Shown: piece by piece, positions 6,814 through 11,418 of the stretch | Position numbering within the stretch: the first letter of the stretch is position 1 | How the letters are laid out: each line of letters starts with the position of its first letter | Assembly: GCA_022572335.1 (NCBI GenBank) | Contig: JACZWD010000069.1 | Location: forward strand, 1-11,418 | Length of the DNA stretch: 11,418 nucleotides | DNA from: Pseudomonadota bacterium | Lineage (GTDB): Bacteria; Pseudomonadota; Alphaproteobacteria; Rhodospirillales; 2-02-FULL-58-16 | Direction of reading: 5' to 3' | Made by a program: the position numbers and the translations under genes | The notes under the pieces: generated by a model | Told to the model about the DNA's origin: nothing | The model's input: the letters and a program-made list of their open reading frames with translations, nothing else | Database searches by the model: none

Positions 6814-8133
6814 TCAACCCTTCGGCGGCGACGGGCGGCCGACGCAGGTGTAATGGAAACCGGCCGCCGCCATCTCGTCGGGATTGTAGATGTTGCGCAG
6901 GTCCACCATCACCGGGCGTTTCATCAGCGATTTCACGTGATCGAAATCCAGCGCCCGAAACTCGTTCCACTCCGTGATGATGGTCAGCGCCTCGGCATCG
7001 ATCATGGTGTCATAGGCGTTGTCGCACCAGACCACGCCGTCGAGCGTCGCCTTTGCCTCGTCCATGCCCACCGGATCGAAGGCGCGCACGGTTGCGCCGG
7101 CGGCCTGCAGGGCGGACACGATGTCGAGGCTGGGGGCCTCGCGCATGTCGTCCGTGTTGGGTTTGAAGGTGAGCCCGAGCACGGCGATGGTCTTGCCGTC
7201 CACGGACCCGCCGCAGGCATCCACGATCTTTTGCGCCATGTGCTTCTTGCGCACGGTGTTGATTTCGGTCACCGCCTCGACGATGCGCATACGGCCGCCC
7301 AGTTCCTGGGCCGTGCGCACCAGGGCCAGGGTGTCCTTGGGGAAGCACGAACCGCCATAGCCGGGACCGGCATGCAAAAACTTGCGCCCGATGCGCCCGT
7401 CCAGGCCGATCCCCCTGGCCACGTCGTGGACGTCGGCGCCGACCTTCTCGCACAGGTCGGCGATCTCGTTGATGAACGTGATCTTGGTGGCGAGGAAGGC
7501 GTTGGCGGCGTACTTGATGAGCTCGGACGTCGGGCGCGAGGTGAACAGGATCGGCGTCTCGATCAGGAACAAGGGCCGGTAGAGCCGGCGCATCACCGCG
7601 TTGGCGCGTTCGCTGTCGGAACCGATGACCACCCGGTCGGGACGCATGAAATCATTGATCGCCGAGCCTTCGCGCAGGAACTCCGGGTTCGAGACCACGT
7701 CGAACTCGGCGTCCGGGCGGGCCTCGCGGATGATCCGCTCCACCTCGTCCCCGGTACCCACGGGCACGGTGGATTTGTTGACGATCACCGTGTATCCGCC
7801 GATGGCGGCGGCGATCTCCCTGGCCGCCTCGTAGACGAAAGACACATCGGCGTGCCCGTCGCCGCGGCGGCTCGGCGTCCCGACGGCGATGAAAACCGCT
7901 TCCGCCCCATCCACCGCTTTGCCCAGGTCGGTGGTGAACGACAGCCGCCCGCCCCTGACGTTGCCCGCCATCAGGCTGTCCAGCCCCGGCTCGTACAGGG
8001 GCAGCTCGCCCCGGTTCAGGCGGTCGATCTTGTCCGCATTCTTGTCGACGCAGACCACGTCGAGGCCGAATTCGGAAAAGCAGACACCGGAAACAAGGCC
8101 CACGTACCCGGTGCCGATCATCGCAACATGCAT
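6814..8133 (-). CDS. ugd: UDP-glucose 6-dehydrogenase
   Basis: This cytoplasmic enzyme oxidises UDP-glucose to UDP-glucuronate with two NAD+, feeding capsule, exopolysaccharide or lipid A/LPS modification. The 439 aa are the normal length. The N-terminal Rossmann domain opens MHVAMIGTGYVGLVSG with the dinucleotide motif GTGYVG at 7-12, and VNKSTVPVGT is at 118-127. The catalytic cysteine is Cys263 in GYGGSCFPKD, with Asp267 in the same motif. The family Lys/Asn pair is seen as Lys207 and Asn211 (ELIKYAANAF), and EFLREGSAI (151-159) supplies the catalytic glutamate region. The C-terminal UDP-binding domain includes GLTFKPNTDDMREAPS. AGGA precedes the ATG by about 7 nt. It sits 79 bp after galU and 12 bp before the mutase, consistent with one operon. 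Confidence 0.97.
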   Translation of the reverse strand: MHVAMIGTGYVGLVSGVCFSEFGLDVVCVDKNADKIDRLNRGELPLYEPGLDSLMAGNVRGGRLSFTTDLGKAVDGAEAVFIAVGTPSRRGDGHADVSFVYEAAREIAAAIGGYTVIVNKSTVPVGTGDEVERIIREARPDAEFDVVSNPEFLREGSAINDFMRPDRVVIGSDSERANAVMRRLYRPLFLIETPILFTSRPTSELIKYAANAFLATKITFINEIADLCEKVGADVHDVARGIGLDGRIGRKFLHAGPGYGGSCFPKDTLALVRTAQELGGRMRIVEAVTEINTVRKKHMAQKIVDACGGSVDGKTIAVLGLTFKPNTDDMREAPSLDIVSALQAAGATVRAFDPVGMDEAKATLDGVVWCDNAYDTMIDAEALTIITEWNEFRALDFDHVKSLMKRPVMVDLRNIYNPDEMAAAGFHYTCVGRPSPPKG

Positions 8134-8212
8134 GGCTCCGTCCTATCTCCGCTGGCGGCCGCTTTCCGCGACGACGCCTTGCCGGGCGGGGACGCCGGGC
8201 CGGCGCGGGGAC

Positions 8213-9076
8213 TCACGCATACCCCTTCAGCATGGCGCGGACGTCGCCGGCCAGCTCGTCGCGGGTCAGCGCGAAGGCGACGTTGGCTTCGAGGTACCCC
8301 AGCTTGCCGCCGCAGTCGAACCGTTTCCCGGAGAACCTGAGGCCGTGGAAGGGGACGTCGCCGATGGTCCTGGCCATGGCGTCGGTGAGCTGGATTTCGT
8401 CGCCGGCGCCCAGTTCGTGCCGGTCCAGATGGGGAAAAATCTCGGGTCCGAGAATGTAGCGCCCGATGATGGATAGGGTCGACGGCGCGTCCTCCGGCGC
8501 CGGTTTCTCCACCAGGCCCCTGGCCCGGGCCAGGCGGCCGTCGTCTTCCACCACGTCCAGGATGCCGTAGCGCATGGTGTGGGCGCGCGGCACGTCCTCG
8601 ACCGCCACCAGATTGCCCCCGGTCTCCCGGTAGACCTCCATCATCTGCTTGAGGCACCCGGGCTCGGCAAGGATTAGGTCGTCGGCCAACAAGACCGCGA
8701 ACGGCCCGCCGTCGACGAAGCCGCGCGCGCACCACACGGCGTGGCCCAGCCCCAGCGGCTGGCGCTGGCGGGTATAGAACACCCGCCCGGGCATGCAGTC
8801 GAGCACCGAGCGCAGCGCCTCGTCCTTGCCCCGTTCCTTCAGCACCTGCTCAAGCTCGACGGCGTGGTCGAAATGGTCCTCGATCAGGCTCTTGCCCCGT
8901 CCGGTGACGAAAATGAAGTCCTCGATCCCGGCCTCGCGGGCCTCCTCCACCGCGTACTGGATCAACGGCTTGTCCACCACGGCAAGCATCTCCTTGGGCA
9001 GGACCTTGGTCGCCGGCAGGAACCGGGTTCCCAGCCCGGCCACCGGAAACACGGCCTTGCGTACAGGCTCGACCAT
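8213..9076 (-). CDS. galU: UTP--glucose-1-phosphate uridylyltransferase
   Basis: GalU makes UDP-glucose from UTP and glucose-1-phosphate and is the entry point for UDP-sugars in envelope polysaccharide synthesis. The 287-aa protein begins MVEPVRKAVFPVAGLGTRFL, with the nucleotide-binding GLGTRFLPATK at 14-24 and KEM at 28-30. Further family markers are LADD at 130-133 (metal-binding Asp), GLVEKP at 187-192 with the sugar-phosphate-contacting lysine, DEIQLTDA at 226-233 and FDCGGKLGYLEA at 253-264. The frame is open for 31 codons further upstream, but the ATG at 9076 is chosen because it gives the canonical N-terminus and has GGGGGA 5 nt before it. It is the first gene of the minus-strand operon and is transcribed away from the AT-rich region at 9262-9450. 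Confidence 0.96.
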   Translation of the reverse strand: MVEPVRKAVFPVAGLGTRFLPATKVLPKEMLAVVDKPLIQYAVEEAREAGIEDFIFVTGRGKSLIEDHFDHAVELEQVLKERGKDEALRSVLDCMPGRVFYTRQRQPLGLGHAVWCARGFVDGGPFAVLLADDLILAEPGCLKQMMEVYRETGGNLVAVEDVPRAHTMRYGILDVVEDDGRLARARGLVEKPAPEDAPSTLSIIGRYILGPEIFPHLDRHELGAGDEIQLTDAMARTIGDVPFHGLRFSGKRFDCGGKLGYLEANVAFALTRDELAGDVRAMLKGYA

Positions 9077-9261
9077 GGGCGTCCCCCGGAATAGTGGTGC
9101 TGTTCGGACGTACGGCCGCGGCGCGTCCGCGGGCGCGGTCTTTGTGCCACAGCAAACCGGGCACCGCAACCCAAGCCTTCGCCGCCTGGCCGGATGCCGC
9201 CGCCCGCACCGGCGTCGGCCCAGACGTCCGGCGACCGCAGGCGCCGCGCACGATCATCTCG
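9077..9261 (-). other. GC-rich leader region upstream of galU
   Basis: If transcription starts in the AT-rich island, galU has an untranslated leader of about 200 nt here. I see no conserved riboswitch fold, small ORF with a ribosome binding site, or terminator hairpin with a T-run that I can support. Confidence 0.4.
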
Positions 9262-9459
9262 AATTTTAATCAAATACAAGATAATAAAAAAACTGATAAT
9301 TCAATTATATAAATTTTTATATTGTTATTTGTAAACTATTTATTCTTTACAAATCAGTAAATGCGATATATAGGCTTGTGCATTGCTGGGCTACATTTCG
9401 AACCTTTTTGATTTTATTATTTACCGAATTTTATCGACGTTGATTGGAGGGGAAACACG
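9262..9459. promoter_or_regulatory. AT-rich divergent promoter region between galU and the SPOR lipoprotein gene
   Basis: Base composition switches abruptly from GC-rich to strongly AT-rich. Two inverted repeats lie side by side: ATATAAA/TTTATAT (9307-9322, 2-bp spacer) and ATTTGTAAA/TTTACAAAT (9327-9354, perfect 9-bp arms, 10-bp spacer). Each arm of the second supplies TTTACA as an outward -35-like hexamer. On the plus strand 9346-9351 is followed after 17 bp by TATAGG, or after 15 bp by TATATA. On the minus strand 9335-9330 is followed after 18 bp by TATATA, or after 20 bp by TATAAT. The lipoprotein ribosome binding site GGAGGGG is 7 nt before its ATG. The exact start sites are inference. 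Confidence 0.6.
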
Positions 9460-10398
9460 ATGCCAATCACGACCACCGACGCCCGGCGCTTGCGCGCGCC
9501 CCGCAAGATCCACCCGAAGACCCTACGCCTCGGCGTGGTCCTGTTGCCATTGTTCGTGGCCGCATGCGGGTTGCCCACCGCCGTCACCGTCGCCTCATTC
9601 GCCGTCGACGCCATCAGCCTCGCCGTGAGCGAGAAGACCGTCGCCGACCACGCCCTTTCCCAGATCGCCCAGAAGGACTGCGCGATATGGCGCCGCTTGA
9701 CGGGCGGCCAGCTATGCATCGACGAAGACAGCGCCTTCGCCGTCGCCGCCGCCGATGGGCAGCCGACGGCCGGCGGCGCGGACTCCGCTGATCTCGGTGC
9801 CATCATCACCGCCTCGGGCTCCACCGGGGACGAGTCGATGGATGTGGCCGTGCCCGGAGCCGAATCCGGACTCCTCGGGCCGGCCGAGCCGCACTTGGCC
9901 GATTTCACCACCGCCTCCGCACCGGCGGAGGAAACGGCACCCCCGTCGGGGCTGTTCCAACCGGCGACGGCGGCCGCCGCCGGGGATACGCCCGGCGCGC
10001 CCGGGACCGTGGATCACTTACGGCCGGCGGCAACCGCGGACCGGCCCGCGTGGCGCCGGGAACGGGTGCCCGCGGCGATAGCCGGTCCGGGCCTTTACTA
10101 CGTGATCGGCTCGTTTTCGCGGTGGACCAACGCCGAGCGCCTGACGGCGCGGCATAGCGCGCTCGCGCCTTCCATCGTAACCGTAATGCTGGACGGCCGC
10201 CGGCTGTTCCGGGTGGCGATCGGACCCTTCGGCCGCGGCGAACAAAAGGATGTCCGCTCGGTCCTCCGCCGGGCCGGTATCTACGACGCCTGGGCCGTAC
10301 GCATGGTCCCGGCCGATTGGTTCGTGGCCAAGTCGGCCGGCACCGCCAGGAACCGGGTACGCTCGATCGCCCAACTGACCACGCCGTTGGCCTTCTGA
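9460..10398 (+). CDS. SPOR domain-containing lipoprotein
   Basis: The 312-aa product has a basic N-terminus (RRLRAPRKIHPK) and a hydrophobic stretch (22-35) ending in a lipobox FVAAC, giving a lipidated Cys36. A conserved-looking segment follows, SEKTVADHALSQIAQKDCAIW (57-77) with Cys86 nearby. I recall a similar 'DHALS...KDCA.WR' pattern in alphaproteobacterial envelope lipoproteins without an assigned function. Residues 90-205 are low-complexity Ala/Pro/Gly/Thr, probably a disordered linker across the periplasm. The C-terminal SPOR-like domain (about 211-288) runs from GLYYVIGSFSRWTNAERL through RRLFRVAIGPFGRG, and it is expected to bind peptidoglycan glycan strands lacking stem peptides. 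A role in cell division or wall remodelling is inferred from SPOR only. It is divergent from galU and convergent with the J-domain gene, so probably monocistronic. Confidence 0.85.
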   Translation: MPITTTDARRLRAPRKIHPKTLRLGVVLLPLFVAACGLPTAVTVASFAVDAISLAVSEKTVADHALSQIAQKDCAIWRRLTGGQLCIDEDSAFAVAAADGQPTAGGADSADLGAIITASGSTGDESMDVAVPGAESGLLGPAEPHLADFTTASAPAEETAPPSGLFQPATAAAAGDTPGAPGTVDHLRPAATADRPAWRRERVPAAIAGPGLYYVIGSFSRWTNAERLTARHSALAPSIVTVMLDGRRLFRVAIGPFGRGEQKDVRSVLRRAGIYDAWAVRMVPADWFVAKSAGTARNRVRSIAQLTTPLAF

Positions 10399-10426
10399 CC
10401 GCGCCGGCCCGTCGCCGGCTTCTCAC

Positions 10427-10451
10427 GTCGAAACGATCCGATCGGTTCGAC
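10427..10451. repeat. Imperfect 25-bp palindrome downstream of the SPOR lipoprotein gene
   Basis: GTCGAAACGATC and GATCGGTTCGAC flank a central C, with 11 of 12 positions paired. It begins 28 bp after the lipoprotein stop. A stem could end transcription, but there is no T-run after it on the plus strand, so an intrinsic terminator is not proven. Confidence 0.55.
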
Positions 10452-10464
10452 CCCGGGGGGCTAA

Positions 10465-10482
10465 TGGCCTGTATACAGGCCA
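10465..10482. repeat. Perfect 18-bp palindrome next to the J-domain gene stop codon
   Basis: TGGCCTGTATACAGGCCA is fully self-complementary and directly abuts the TAG of the J-domain gene. As RNA it would give a 7-bp stem with a TATA tetraloop on either strand. It may be a bidirectional transcription end or a dimeric protein site. No T-tract is present. Confidence 0.6.
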
Positions 10483-11220
10483 CTAGTTCCCGAGCAGCAC
10501 GTCCTTGGCCTGGTTGATCTTGGCGGCGAGATAGGTAGACCCCCCGTGATCGGGATGCAGCCCGGCCATCAGCCGGTGGTAAGCCTCCCTGATTTCCCCG
10601 GTGCCGGCGTCGGGATCGAGGCCCAGGATGCGGTAGGCCTCTTCGCGGCTCATGGGCCCTTCGCCGAAGGCCTCCGTCCCGCGGCCGCCCGCCGTAGCCG
10701 CTTCGTCGCGCCAGTTGCCGTGGACCCGGTTCAGATAGGCCTCCAGAACCTGCGCCGATTGTTGGTCTTCCTCCCAGCACGTCTTCAGCAGCTCCAGCAG
10801 TTCCTCCAGCGACATCTGGTCCAGGCGCCGCCCGGCGTAAGTCCCGGAGATCACCTCGCCGGTTATGGCACCGCTGTCGTGATCGAGAAACATGCGCAGG
10901 AACCGGGTCTCGACCTCCGAGGCCTGTCCCGTCCCCGCCCCGGGGCCTCCGCCCATCGCCGCCGACATGCGCGAATAGGCCTTGGCCGTGCGGGCGAGGG
11001 AACGGAAGCGCAGGAACCACGGCAGCAGCGCCGGCAGGGCAAACAGGGCCCAGGCCAGCCGGCCGGTAAGGACCAGATACACGGCGACGCCGGCGATGAG
11101 CGCAAAGGCAAGCCGTTTGAGGACCTTGGCCAGACGCCTGGGGTCGGCCCGGGCGAACCAGTGCCCGGCCAGGATCAACCCGGCGAGCAGGGCGATGCCA
11201 AGGAGAAAATAGGACAACAA
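10483..11220 (-). CDS. Membrane-anchored J-domain (DnaJ-like) protein
   Basis: The 245-aa protein has about three hydrophobic segments (residues 3-22, 37-52 and 54-70) separated by basic stretches. A soluble middle region (about 100-170) contains FLDHDSGAITGEVISGTYAG and LEELLELLKTCWEEDQQSAQVLEAYLNR. A short C-terminal J domain (about 191-245) carries the Hsp70-activating HPD at 222-224 (LHPDHGG). J domains stimulate DnaK ATPase. The end placement and truncated J domain (no Gly/Phe or zinc region) recall class III co-chaperones such as the Pam18/DNAJC19 type. Localisation to the inner membrane with the J domain in the cytoplasm is expected. The start is unusual: TTG at 11220 or the adjacent TTG at 11217, with GAGG 2 or 5 nt upstream respectively. 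No ATG precedes the first hydrophobic segment. The client is unknown. Confidence 0.85.
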   Translation of the reverse strand: MLSYFLLGIALLAGLILAGHWFARADPRRLAKVLKRLAFALIAGVAVYLVLTGRLAWALFALPALLPWFLRFRSLARTAKAYSRMSAAMGGGPGAGTGQASEVETRFLRMFLDHDSGAITGEVISGTYAGRRLDQMSLEELLELLKTCWEEDQQSAQVLEAYLNRVHGNWRDEAATAGGRGTEAFGEGPMSREEAYRILGLDPDAGTGEIREAYHRLMAGLHPDHGGSTYLAAKINQAKDVLLGN

Positions 11221-11269
11221 GACCTCAGATCTCCCTATACCAAGGGGCGCTGATCATGACCCGACGAGA

Positions 11270-11363
11270 CGGCTTACCAAGGTTTTCGGCTCTAAGCGTG
11301 CGCCGTGGCGATGCGGGGCATCGCGAAGCGTGCGCGACGCCGTCCGAAAGCCTTGGTAAGCCG
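11270..11363. repeat. 94-bp composite inverted-repeat element
   Basis: Outer arms of 20 bp (11270-11289 and 11344-11363) pair at 19 of 20 positions. Inside, a 10-bp direct repeat AAGCGTGCGC (11294-11303 and 11326-11335) flanks a central hairpin GCGATGC-GGG-GCATCGC (11308-11324). No ORF or tRNA fits. Options are a dispersed palindromic repeat of the RIME/REP kind, a structured RNA or leader upstream of the J-domain gene, or a mobile-element remnant. The nature is undetermined. Confidence 0.6.
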
Positions 11364-11418
11364 CCGTTGCGGTCGCGTATGCGGCCCGTCGGAGGGCGTC
11401 GAAAAGTATTGACGATGC

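Noticed and set aside
5569..8340. A 923-codon open frame on the plus strand
   Set aside because: It is antisense to the mutase and ugd genes, whose motifs are all intact on the minus strand. The translation is His/Val/Asp/Gly-rich, typical of the antisense frame of GC-rich genes, with no recognisable domain.
9077..9169. N-terminal extension of GalU by 31 codons
   Set aside because: GalU proteins normally begin a few residues before the AVFPVAGLGTRFLP block. The ATG at 9076 has a good ribosome binding site and the upstream residues look like translated leader.
9905..11020. A 371-codon minus-strand frame spanning the lipoprotein tail, the convergent gap and the J-domain gene
   Set aside because: It is out of frame with the J-domain gene, Arg/Pro/Gly-rich and without family similarity. 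It also crosses two palindromes and the end of an oppositely oriented gene.
11221..11418. Search for a tRNA, sRNA gene or CRISPR unit at the right end
   Set aside because: No cloverleaf with an anticodon arm and TTCGA-type T-loop can be drawn, and the repeats are inverted or single-pair direct repeats, not a regularly spaced array.

Overview
The window is GC-rich and densely coded. It looks like a chromosomal segment of an alphaproteobacterium, probably a Rhodospirillales-type organism. This rests on the clpS-clpA pair beside a phasin (PHA storage) gene, a D,D-carboxypeptidase fused to a SPOR domain, and a membrane-anchored J-domain protein of a type I associate with that class. The taxon is an inference from gene content. 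No rRNA, tRNA, CRISPR array, insertion sequence or prophage gene is visible.

Layout. Positions 1-1676 (minus) carry clpS followed 7 bp later by the first 435 codons of clpA, which runs off the left edge. A 440-bp gap holds a candidate clpS promoter with a G/C-rich leader hairpin, and the phasin terminator. The phasin gene (2117-2665, minus) has a strong sigma-70 promoter and a TGC-rich palindrome at the predicted start site. A 489-bp divergent gap separates it from a penicillin-binding-protein-type D-Ala-D-Ala carboxypeptidase (3155-4387, plus).

From 9076 down to 4384 the minus strand reads galU, ugd, phosphomannomutase/phosphoglucomutase, a plant-type nicotinamidase and a truncated gamma-glutamylcyclotransferase-like fragment. 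The first three form a nucleotide-sugar module. The mutase makes glucose-1-P (or mannose-1-P), GalU makes UDP-glucose and Ugd oxidises it to UDP-glucuronate, which feeds exopolysaccharide or lipopolysaccharide. The nicotinamidase belongs to NAD salvage and appears to be a passenger.

An AT-rich island (about 9262-9450) with two nested inverted repeats separates galU from a divergent SPOR-domain lipoprotein (9460-10398, plus). That gene converges on a J-domain membrane protein (10483-11220, minus) across an 84-bp gap with two near-perfect palindromes. The right end (11221-11418) has no recognisable gene but contains a striking 94-bp inverted-repeat structure.

Most genes are housekeeping, and I do not see a convincing new multi-gene system. 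The parts most worth a second look are non-coding: the 94-bp element at the right end, the dyad in the galU/lipoprotein divergent promoter, the likely phasin operator, and the gene fragment whose stop codon overlaps that of the carboxypeptidase.
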